Source: an uncultured Coriobacteriales bacterium (GTDB lineage: Bacteria > Actinomycetota > Coriobacteriia > Coriobacteriales > UMGS124). Taken from it: a stretch of 6,953 nucleotides of DNA. This document shows positions 1-5,630 of the stretch, one piece after another. Numbering within the stretch: position 1 is the stretch's first letter; every line of letters begins with the position of its first letter. The stretch covers positions 1-6,953 of the forward strand of contig CAIFEU010000129.1 in assembly GCA_903789505.1 (NCBI GenBank). The letters run 5' to 3'. The position numbers and the translations under genes were made by a program. Under the pieces are notes generated by a model. It was not told the origin of the DNA. It did no database searches and saw nothing but the letters and a program-made list of their open reading frames with translations.

Positions 1-54
1 CTCCAGAGCGTCGCGTGCCATCCTGTCCCTGTCGAACCTGGCCATCTTCGCCAT
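1..54 (-). CDS. 5' end of a leftward gene, possibly a transcriptional regulator (partial)
   Basis: Only the first 18 codons lie in the window, reading leftward from an ATG at 54-52: MAKMARFDRDRMARDALE. A purine-rich GAAAGG stretch lies upstream of the ATG. An in-frame ATG at codon 4 (45-43) is an alternative start. The short basic/acidic N-terminus ending in an Ala-Leu helix is reminiscent of the beginning of TetR-type regulators, where the helix-turn-helix would follow, but 18 residues cannot prove this. The gene diverges from the exported reductase at 448, and the spacer contains palindromes that could be its operator. The regulator idea is an inference from these weak clues together. Confidence 0.35.
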   Translation of the reverse strand, partial: MAKMARFDRDRMARDALE

Positions 55-271
55 GCCGCCGCACCTTTCGCCCCCGCCGCGCGCCTCGCGCGCCCCTCCC
101 CCGATGATATCCGCATCCGCGACCGCGTCGACGCCCGATCGCCGCCACGGGCGCGACGCCTCACAATCGCGACCGGGACGGCGCCGTGCCTGCCCGCGGG
201 CCCCCGTCCCGATTGCGCCGCCCGGACCCCCTCCGGGGGCGGGCGCGAGACTTGACAGCGCAGCTCAGCGC

Positions 272-303
272 GGGGGTGAGCGCGATTTCACCCCCTGGGT
301 GAG
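272..303. promoter_or_regulatory. Nested inverted repeats, operator-like
   Basis: GGGGGTGA (272-279) and TCACCCCC (288-295) form a perfect 8-bp inverted repeat with an 8-nt spacer. TCACCC (288-293) and GGGTGA (297-302) form a second, overlapping palindrome with a 3-nt spacer. GGGTGAG therefore occurs twice on the plus strand, at 274-280 and 297-303, 23 nt apart. The cluster lies in the divergent spacer between the partial leftward gene and the reductase gene, just downstream of a TTGACA hexamer (252-257). Binding by a regulator is inferred from symmetry and position only. Confidence 0.45.
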
Positions 304-447
304 GCCCCCCGGGGCACCGTTCGCCCTCCAATGCGCGCCGTTCGCGGGCTACGGTGGAGCCGTTCGCGCCGCACGCCGACGGGCGCACGCCGCCCGCCGC
401 GCAGCGGGAGAAGCAGCATGAGGGTAGACAAGGGGAAAGGAACTCAC

Positions 448-2376
448 ATGTCCGTCTTCGCAAACACTGAGGTGTCACGTCGCGGGTTCGTCAGCGCTGC
501 CGGGGCGGCGGGCGTCCTCGCCGCCTGCGGGTACGCCGGCAAGTCGGTCTTCGCCGCCGAGTCCTCCAAGGCCGACGCCGGCGCGGCGGCCTCCTACGCC
601 GACTCCGCCGACGTCGTCGTCTGCGGCGCTGGCGGCGCGGGCCTCAACGCCGCCTACCGCGCGCTCGAGCTGGGCGCCAGCGTCATCGTCCTGGAGAAGA
701 GCGACTTCACCGGCGGCACCCTGCAGTACTCCGAGGGCGCCTTCCAGGCGGCGGGCACCGACGACGAGTTCGCCCTCGACGACGGCACCAACCCCGCGAC
801 GCCGAACGACTCGGTCGACCTGATGTGCCAGAACTGGCTCGCCATGGCCGACGGCGACTGCGACGAGGAGCTCATCCGCACGATCGTCGCCAAGTCCCCC
901 GAGGCGCTGGACTGGATCAAGAAGAGCTTCGGGCTGGGCGTCTCGCGCACCGCGGGCAACCGCCCCGTGCCCTTCGTCCCCGCTGAGACCGTCGCCGACC
1001 GCATCCACTACCTGGTCGACCCCGACGACGTCGAGAGCACCGACGGCCACGGCGGCAAGCCCTGGATGGACAACGCCGCCAAGGCGGTCAAGGACGCGGG
1101 CGGCAAGATCGTCTTCGGCGCCGAGGTCGTCGAGTTCGTCACCGACGGGTCGGGGCGCGTCTGCGGCGTCAGGACCCTGGACGGCACGACCTACGAGGCC
1201 AAGAAGGGCGTCATCTGCTGCACCGGCGGCATCGACCACAACGAGGTCATGGCCAAGCACGTCAACCCCTACCACTACTGGCAGATGAAGCACGGCTCGA
1301 TCAACAGCGTTGCCGCCAACACCGGCGAGGGCATCCTGGCTGGCATGGCGCTGGGCGCCCAGTGCGCGTTCCACGGCACGGACAACAACCCCGCCTACTT
1401 CTGGATCGGCACCAACAAGCACATGATGAACCTGATCGCCGTCGGCCCGCGCGGCTACCGCTTCGCGCGCGAGGACACCACCTACGGCTTCTGGTCGCGC
1501 TGCCTGTACTATCAGATCCGCCAGGAGGGCGGCGTCGACGGCACCGTGTGGATCATCTTCGGCGACGACCTGTTCGACGACGACACCTCCCTGCAGGACG
1601 AGGACCAGATCAAGCAGTGGCAGGACGACGGCACGCTGGTAACCGGCAAGGACGTCGCCGAGCTCGCCGAGAAGACCGGCCTGCCCGAGCAGGCGCTGCA
1701 GCAGACGATGGACGAGTGGGCGGAGGCCTGCAAGACCGGCGTCGACCTGCGCTTCGGCCGCGACTCCGCGATGGACGGCATCGAGGCGCCCTACTGGGCG
1801 ATGAAGCTGATCATGGGGTCGACCGGCGCGTTCGGCGGCATGGTCATCAACAAGAACTGCGAGGTCGTCGACTACGCAGGCGACCCCATCCCGGGCCTGT
1901 ACGCCGCCGGAAACTGCTCGGCAGGGTGGCTGGGCGACTTCTACTACGGGAGCGGCACCTGCCTGATGGCCTGCGCCTCCCTGGGCATGATCGCCGCCGA
2001 GTCAATCATGAACGGCGCCGCCTCCGCCGACGACGTCTCCGACGCACGCGGCCGCTCCGACGGCGAGGCCGCCGCGAGCTCCGCGGCAGACTCCGCCTCG
2101 GCGGCCGACGTGAGCTCCGTCGCCGACGGGACCTACCAGGGCGAGGCCAAGGGCATGGAGTCCACGATCAAGGTGACCGTGACCGTCAAGGGCGGCAAGA
2201 TCGTCGACATGACCGCCGAGGGCCAGGAGACCGAGGGGATCGGGTCCAAGGCGCTCGACGAGCTGCCCGGCGAGATCGTCGCGGCAGGCACGACCGAGGG
2301 CGTCGACGGCGTCGCCGGCGCGAGCGTCACGTCCAAGGCGATCTTCGACGCGGTGGCTGCCGCGCTGAAGGCGTAG
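448..2376 (+). CDS. Tat-exported FAD-dependent reductase/dehydrogenase with C-terminal FMN-binding domain
   Basis: This 642-residue flavoprotein is predicted to act outside the cytoplasmic membrane. I chose the ATG at 448 because AAAGGAA lies 6 nt upstream and the signal peptide then begins properly. Residues 9-15 (VSRRGFV) are a twin-arginine motif, and L24-A-A-C27 reads as a lipobox. Residues 54-520 are a FAD_binding_2 fold: GAGGAG at 60-65, the ribose-binding E83, and the terminal FAD motif PGLYAAGNCSAG at 482-493. An Ala/Ser/Asp linker (524-558) leads to an FMN_bind domain (560-642) with DGVAGAS at 620-626, where S626 would be the ApbE flavinylation site. There is no CxxCH haem motif, so electrons must come from a separate donor through the FMN. 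The motif Y499-Y-G-S-G503 resembles the YPGAG site of ketosteroid dehydrogenases. Fumarate reductase active-site residues appear absent. The substrate is unknown. Confidence 0.93.
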   Translation: MSVFANTEVSRRGFVSAAGAAGVLAACGYAGKSVFAAESSKADAGAAASYADSADVVVCGAGGAGLNAAYRALELGASVIVLEKSDFTGGTLQYSEGAFQAAGTDDEFALDDGTNPATPNDSVDLMCQNWLAMADGDCDEELIRTIVAKSPEALDWIKKSFGLGVSRTAGNRPVPFVPAETVADRIHYLVDPDDVESTDGHGGKPWMDNAAKAVKDAGGKIVFGAEVVEFVTDGSGRVCGVRTLDGTTYEAKKGVICCTGGIDHNEVMAKHVNPYHYWQMKHGSINSVAANTGEGILAGMALGAQCAFHGTDNNPAYFWIGTNKHMMNLIAVGPRGYRFAREDTTYGFWSRCLYYQIRQEGGVDGTVWIIFGDDLFDDDTSLQDEDQIKQWQDDGTLVTGKDVAELAEKTGLPEQALQQTMDEWAEACKTGVDLRFGRDSAMDGIEAPYWAMKLIMGSTGAFGGMVINKNCEVVDYAGDPIPGLYAAGNCSAGWLGDFYYGSGTCLMACASLGMIAAESIMNGAASADDVSDARGRSDGEAAASSAADSASAADVSSVADGTYQGEAKGMESTIKVTVTVKGGKIVDMTAEGQETEGIGSKALDELPGEIVAAGTTEGVDGVAGASVTSKAIFDAVAAALKA

Positions 2377-2404
2377 CGCAGCACCGTCCCGAGGGCGCCC
2401 GACG

Positions 2405-2430
2405 GGCCGCCCCGCCCCCGCGGGGCGGCC
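2405..2430 (+). terminator. GC hairpin after the flavoprotein gene, possible terminator
   Basis: GGCCGCCCCG (2405-2414) pairs perfectly with CGGGGCGGCC (2421-2430) around a 6-nt loop, starting 28 nt after the stop codon. No U-tract follows; the next notable element is a run of 15 G. It may stop or slow polymerase, or stabilise the mRNA 3' end, but it is not a canonical intrinsic terminator. Confidence 0.45.
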
Positions 2431-2439
2431 GCGACCTGC

Positions 2440-2454
2440 GGGGGGGGGGGGGGG
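2440..2454. repeat. Homopolymeric G15 tract
   Basis: Fifteen consecutive G occur at 2440-2454 in noncoding DNA 64 nt after the flavoprotein stop. Tracts of this length are prone to slipped-strand mispairing during replication and also to sequencing-length errors, so the exact length is uncertain. It lies immediately 3' of the GC hairpin. Confidence 0.9.
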
Positions 2455-2536
2455 CGGCCCCTCGCGTTTCTGGCGGCCCGCCTGCCGAAAGGGCGCCGGC
2501 ACCCCGCCCGCACGCCCCAGCGCCCGACAGGCGCGG

Positions 2537-2583
2537 GACAAAACGAAGGGGAGCCGACATCCCACGCGACGCCGGCTCCCCTC
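2537..2583 (-). terminator. Intrinsic terminator for leftward transcription
   Basis: In the leftward RNA, GGGGAGCCG (2581-2573) pairs with CGGCTCCCC (2556-2548). Five more pairs, two of them G-U, continue inward to a 6-nt loop (2567-2562). The stem is followed by TTCGTTTTGT. The G-U wobbles become C-A mismatches in a rightward RNA, and the T-rich tail exists only on the minus strand, so the structure is directional. It would end a transcript arriving from about 3135, although no long leftward gene is recognisable there. Confidence 0.65.
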
Positions 2584-3135
2584 ATCAATCAATCCGTTGG
2601 AAGAGTGAGCTCCTCCCATAAGCTGGGCGCTATTAGTTGAAGGCCAACCCCCTCGATTCCAGAAGTCGCAGACGAATGGGATGCGCAGACGCCCCAACCC
2701 GATGGAAACGACGCGGGACGCCCGTGCGGAAGCGTTCGAACCTCGTGCCTTGAGCAGCTCGGCAAATGTGTGACCCTCGATGAGCTCACCCGAAACGATA
2801 GCAGTTGTCGCCACCTACATGTGGCCTATGTCGTCTGCCCGTTCTCGTTGGGATGCTAGACGTGCGCCGGAGCCTCGAGAGAACCCATCGAGGAGATGCC
2901 GAGGGTGAAAGTGCTGCCGCCAATGACCAATTAGTCGTCAACCAGCGAATCAGCCTTGGCGGCAACCATGCCGGGCTCAGTGTCCTCGGCGTTAGACGAA
3001 ACATCTCTAATCATGATAGCCACCTCCTCCGTCGGGCCACTTACCACAAGAGAGGCGCCAGACCCGGGACCTCGCTCGTCCCGCACACTTGACGCCGCTA
3101 CCTTGGCAAATGGCAAGTCAAGCAGGAAAAAGCTT
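2540..3135 (-). other. Putative leftward transcription unit of about 600 nt in a lower-GC island
   Basis: The unit is bounded by a promoter-like pair of hexamers (3170-3142) and a directional terminator (2583-2537). Counted lines inside give 53-55% GC, against 67% or more in neighbouring genes. All three leftward frames are broken: the frame of the 27-codon ORF stops at 2931, and the frame open below 2814 is closed just upstream by ATG-TAG (2820-2815). Rightward frames are no better. Possible identities are a noncoding RNA, a small-peptide transcript or a decayed gene. I recognise no conserved RNA core: there is no SRP, RNase P, tmRNA or riboswitch signature. Confidence 0.35.
2931..3014 (-). 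CDS. Small ORF, 27-residue acidic peptide with a strong ribosome-binding site
   Basis: The ATG at 3014-3012 is preceded by GGAGGAGGT (3030-3022) with a 7-nt spacer, the best Shine-Dalgarno sequence in the window. The ORF runs 27 codons to TAA at 2933-2931. The peptide begins MIRDVSSNAEDTEPG and ends ADSLVDD, with seven Asp/Glu against one Arg and one Lys. It has no hydrophobic segment and no cysteine, so it is not a secreted or membrane peptide by itself. The frame stays open upstream to a TAG, but the strong site favours the start at 3014. It could be a real small protein, a regulatory leader ORF, or the first part of a gene broken after codon 27. I recognise no family. Confidence 0.4.
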   Translation of the reverse strand: MIRDVSSNAEDTEPGMVAAKADSLVDD

Positions 3136-3141
3136 GCCTAC

Positions 3142-3170
3142 AATATACACAGGACAACTCCATGATGCAA
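3142..3170 (-). promoter_or_regulatory. Sigma-70-type promoter reading leftward
   Basis: On the minus strand, TTGCAT (3170-3165) and TATATT (3147-3142) are separated by exactly 17 nt. Transcription would begin near 3135, about 120 nt before the 27-codon ORF. It faces away from the promoter of the gene at 3299. This is a pattern match only, but a good one in otherwise GC-rich DNA. Confidence 0.5.
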
Positions 3171-3263
3171 GCAAAAAATCCTGCCCATTTGGGCCATAAA
3201 CCTGAAATCCGTGCAGAGATATCCAAGCTTCGTGGGTTAGACGCCGCGTCCACACTCGGTCCG

Positions 3264-3269
3264 TATACT
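3264..3269 (+). promoter_or_regulatory. -10 element TATACT for the Thr-rich membrane protein gene
   Basis: TATACT lies 29 nt before the ATG at 3299 and would give a short leader of about 22 nt. The only -35 candidate is TTAGAC at 3237-3242, with an overlong 21-nt spacer, so the -35 is weak or activator-dependent. The ribosome-binding site GAGGGGG (3285-3291) follows. Confidence 0.45.
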
Positions 3270-3298
3270 GGATTGCTCGACCCTGAGGGGGATGATGT

Positions 3299-4726
3299 AT
3301 GGACACGGTTAAGCGATTCCTCAAGGGGCTTACCTGGACGCAGGTCGTCTCGGCGGCAGCTGCCGCGATGACCGCCCTGCTCCTCTCGACGCAGATCGGC
3401 GTCGCCGGGTCGGTCCTCGGCGCGGCGGTAAGCTCCATCATCAGCACGTTTGCGACGACCATCTACAAGAACACGCTCAACGAGGGCGCGAAGGCCGTCA
3501 AGAAGAAGGCCGGCCTCTCCGTGGACGAGACCACGGTCGCCGCGAAGGCGGCGGGCGAAGGCGCCGCCCAGGGCGACGCCCCCGCGGCGGAGGGGCGGGT
3601 CGGCGGGACGGCCGCGCTGATCAACCCCGACCCCACGCGCAGCATGGCCGGCGACGCGACCATCGCCGGGCTGGGCGCCACGGCGTACGTCGCCAGGCAC
3701 GCCGGCGAGGCCGAGTTCGACGACGGAAGCACCGCCGCGCTGGAGAGCCTCGACGACCCGAACACGGTGAGCTTCCCCGCCGTCCGCGCAGCCGGCGCGG
3801 GCACCGCCGCCTGGGACCAGGGCACGGCCGACGGCACCAGGCGCTGGGACTACGCAGACCAGCCGTCCGCCTACGCCGGCTCCACCTCCCCGTACTCGCG
3901 CGCGAGCGTCGAGGCGGGGCGCGACGGGGCGACGCGCGCGTGGACCGGCACGGGGGCCGACGCGTACTCCCCGTCCGTCACGTCGGCCCATGCGACGACG
4001 GGCTCGTCGCGCTACGCGGGCGCCGGGTACGCCCCCGGGCGGGACGCCGCGGCGTATGCGGCGGGCGCGCAGGGACGGTCGGGCGCACGCGGCGGCAAGG
4101 CGTGGCAGTCGTTCAAGATGCTGGTCGTGGGCCTGCTCGTCGCCGGTGTCGCCCTGTACGCGTCGGCATGGGTCATCAACTGGGTCACCGAGGGCAACGG
4201 CTGGGGCATCAAGACCGCCATCGTGCGCGGGACCGAGGAGGTCTCCGAGGCGCTGAGCAGCCTGCTCGGGTCGAGCGGCTCGAGCTCGAGCGCCGACACC
4301 ACGACCGAGACCTCGAATGCCGCGACCGAGACCACCGCGACGACGGGCGCGCAGACCGGCTCCGCCGGGACCACCACCACGACCGCCTCCCAGGGACAGC
4401 AGGACGCCGAGGCACGCGCGCCCCAAGGCGGGGCGACGACGGGCACGGGCGGCACCGGCGCGACGGGCGCCACGACGACGTCGCCGGCCAGCGACGCGAC
4501 CGCGCAGACGGGGGGCACCACCGAATCCACAGGCACCACGACAGGCACGACGACGGGAGGCTCCACGGGCACGTCGACCGGCGGCGCGACGGACGCGACC
4601 ACCACGACAACGACCGGCTCGGGGCAGACCTCGACGACCGGCGGGGAGTCGACGGCGCAGCAGGGCGCGGGCGGGACGGACGCGACCGGCACCGCCACGG
4701 CGACCGCGACGGGCGCCGCGAGCTAG
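3299..4726 (+). CDS. Hypothetical membrane-anchored protein with Thr/Gly/Ala/Ser-rich C-terminal tail
   Basis: I do not recognise this 475-residue protein. GAGGGGG ends 7 nt before the ATG, so the start is well supported. Residues 14-54 are a hydrophobic Ala/Ser/Thr-rich stretch, one or two membrane spans (from TQVVSAAAAAM to the TIYKN region). Residues 60-268 are hydrophilic and Ala-rich, with scattered Tyr/Trp in the second half (182-252). A clear membrane span occupies about 272-297 (FKMLVVGLLVAGVALYASAW). From about residue 325 to the end the chain is low-complexity Thr, Gly, Ala and Ser with a few acidic residues and almost no hydrophobic ones. If the N-terminus is a hairpin, the tail would be outside the cell, where it could be a wall-spanning or glycosylated stalk. 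There is no LPXTG sorting signal, lipobox or catalytic motif. The gene is monocistronic and convergent with the kinase-like gene. Confidence 0.85.
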   Translation: MDTVKRFLKGLTWTQVVSAAAAAMTALLLSTQIGVAGSVLGAAVSSIISTFATTIYKNTLNEGAKAVKKKAGLSVDETTVAAKAAGEGAAQGDAPAAEGRVGGTAALINPDPTRSMAGDATIAGLGATAYVARHAGEAEFDDGSTAALESLDDPNTVSFPAVRAAGAGTAAWDQGTADGTRRWDYADQPSAYAGSTSPYSRASVEAGRDGATRAWTGTGADAYSPSVTSAHATTGSSRYAGAGYAPGRDAAAYAAGAQGRSGARGGKAWQSFKMLVVGLLVAGVALYASAWVINWVTEGNGWGIKTAIVRGTEEVSEALSSLLGSSGSSSSADTTTETSNAATETTATTGAQTGSAGTTTTTASQGQQDAEARAPQGGATTGTGGTGATGATTTSPASDATAQTGGTTESTGTTTGTTTGGSTGTSTGGATDATTTTTTGSGQTSTTGGESTAQQGAGGTDATGTATATATGAAS

Positions 4727-4753
4727 GCGGGGACAGGACGCGAGCGAGGGAAA

Positions 4754-4816
4754 GAGCGAGAGCGCAGGAGGGCGGCCGTCCCGCAGGGCATGCGGGGCGG
4801 TCGCCCTCTCTCGCTC
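4754..4816 (+). terminator. Large hairpin between convergent genes, likely terminator of the Thr-rich protein gene
   Basis: A 17-bp stem, 4768-4784 with 4792-4808 (loop AGGGCAT), contains two G-U pairs in the rightward RNA. After a 6-nt bulge an outer 8-bp stem follows: GAGCGAGA (4754-4761) with TCTCGCTC (4809-4816). The wobbles would be A-C mismatches in leftward RNA, so the structure suits rightward transcription. It begins 28 nt after the stop codon. There is no U-tract, so it may work with Rho or as a 3'-end stabiliser. Confidence 0.6.
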
Positions 4817-4902
4817 GAGACGCCAGGGCAGCACGGCAACCCCAGCCGCCCCTGACCCGCAGGCGCTGCTCTGCGCGGAGCGCGCCCGACGGGCACCGTG
4901 AG

Positions 4903-5475
4903 CTAGTCCACGCTTGGGGCCATCGGCTCCCAGGGGCGCTCGTCACGCGGGAGGGTGCGCTCGAGGTAGTCGCTGACGGCATCGGCGACCAGGTCGACCG
5001 AGTCCTCGACCGAGCGCCCCGTCGTGTCGACGACGACGTCCGCGCAGAACTCGTACAGCGTGCAGCGCTGGTCGTACAGGTCGCGGAACGTGAAGCCGGG
5101 AGGGACGATGACGCCGCGCTTGGTGAGGTCCCCCACGCGGCGCTCGACCTCGTCGAACGCGACGCGCAGATAGACGACGGGGCCTGTCGCGCGCAGGTGG
5201 CGCATGGGCTGCGTGCTGTAGACGGCGCTGCCACCGGTCGCGACCACGCAGCGCGCAGGCACGATCGAGTCGAGCACCTTCGCCTCCAGTCCGAGGAGGT
5301 GGTCGTTGCCGTAGCGGGCGATGAGCTCCTCGAGCGTGGCGTCGTTCTCCACCTGGATCGAGATGTCGGTGTCGATGAAGTTGTAGCGCAGGCGCTTGGC
5401 GAGCAGGACCCCGACGGTCGACTTGCCGACCGCCGGCATCCCGACCAGGATGATGTTCCTTTTGTCGACGGGCAT
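4903..5475 (-). CDS. aroK: Shikimate kinase-like P-loop kinase
   Basis: This 190-residue cytoplasmic kinase belongs to the shikimate kinase fold; AroK makes shikimate 3-phosphate in the chorismate pathway. The P-loop GMPAVGKST is at residues 12-20, the DxD pair is D35/D37, the TGGSAV motif is at 80-85, and R137-C-T-L-Y141 matches the family's R-x-P-L-Y. Two canonical features are changed. The F-R-x-x-E segment reads L60-L-G-L-E64, so the arginine that holds the shikimate carboxylate is a leucine. The lid also lacks RPLL and reads KRGVIVPPG (119-127). Many anaerobe proteins annotated as shikimate kinase share this pattern, so substrate assignment is open. I chose the ATG at 5475 because GAGGGGG lies 8 nt upstream; an upstream in-frame GTG at 5484 overlaps that site. 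It lies 155 nt after recR. Confidence 0.85.
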   Translation of the reverse strand: MPVDKRNIILVGMPAVGKSTVGVLLAKRLRYNFIDTDISIQVENDATLEELIARYGNDHLLGLEAKVLDSIVPARCVVATGGSAVYSTQPMRHLRATGPVVYLRVAFDEVERRVGDLTKRGVIVPPGFTFRDLYDQRCTLYEFCADVVVDTTGRSVEDSVDLVADAVSDYLERTLPRDERPWEPMAPSVD

Positions 5476-5499
5476 GCGCGGCACCCCCTCGCGGACGGG

Positions 5500-5520
5500 C
5501 GGGCGCCTGCGGGGCGCCCG
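5500..5520 (-). other. GC hairpin in the leader of the kinase-like gene
   Basis: CGGGCGCC (5500-5507) and GGCGCCCG (5513-5520) pair perfectly around a 5-nt loop, roughly 10 nt before the ribosome-binding site of the kinase-like gene. There is no U-tract. It may influence translation or partial readthrough from recR. The rest of the 155-nt spacer shows no clear promoter. Confidence 0.35.
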
Positions 5521-5630
5521 GATGGCTGACAGATTGCGGGCAGCGCGCCGGTTCCGGGACGCGCACTGCGCGGCGGCGCGGGGCTGCGTGCTGCGGGCGG
5601 CAGGCGACCGGGGGCGGGCCTCGCCGCGGG

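Noticed and set aside
53..421. Rightward 122-codon ORF in the divergent spacer
   Set aside because: Pro/Arg/Ala-rich translation without an RBS, crossing the palindrome cluster; typical GC-rich spurious ORF.
2725..2755. GTTCGAAC motif resembling a tRNA T-loop
   Set aside because: The flanking bases do not form a T-stem on either strand and no acceptor or anticodon arm can be drawn.
2002..2814. Long leftward ORF of 270 codons overlapping the reductase 3' end
   Set aside because: Most of it is antisense to the reductase coding sequence and the G15 tract, with low-complexity Arg/Gly/Ala translation. Its GTG start directly follows an in-frame TAG and has no Shine-Dalgarno.
2850..2930. GTGCGCC and GGTGAAAGT stretches recalling group II intron ends and domain V
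   Set aside because: The domain V hairpin and its AGC triad context cannot be folded here, and there is no maturase ORF.
3162..3371. Rightward 69-codon ORF starting ATG-ATG with AGGA upstream
   Set aside because: It overlaps the start of the well-supported gene at 3299 in another frame and turns Arg-rich inside it. The nearby A/T-rich hexamers read better as the leftward promoter.
3098..4834. 578-codon leftward ORF antisense to the Thr-rich protein gene
   Set aside because: Arg/Ala/Gly-rich shadow typical of GC-rich DNA. The rightward frame has a proper ribosome-binding site, membrane spans and sensible composition.
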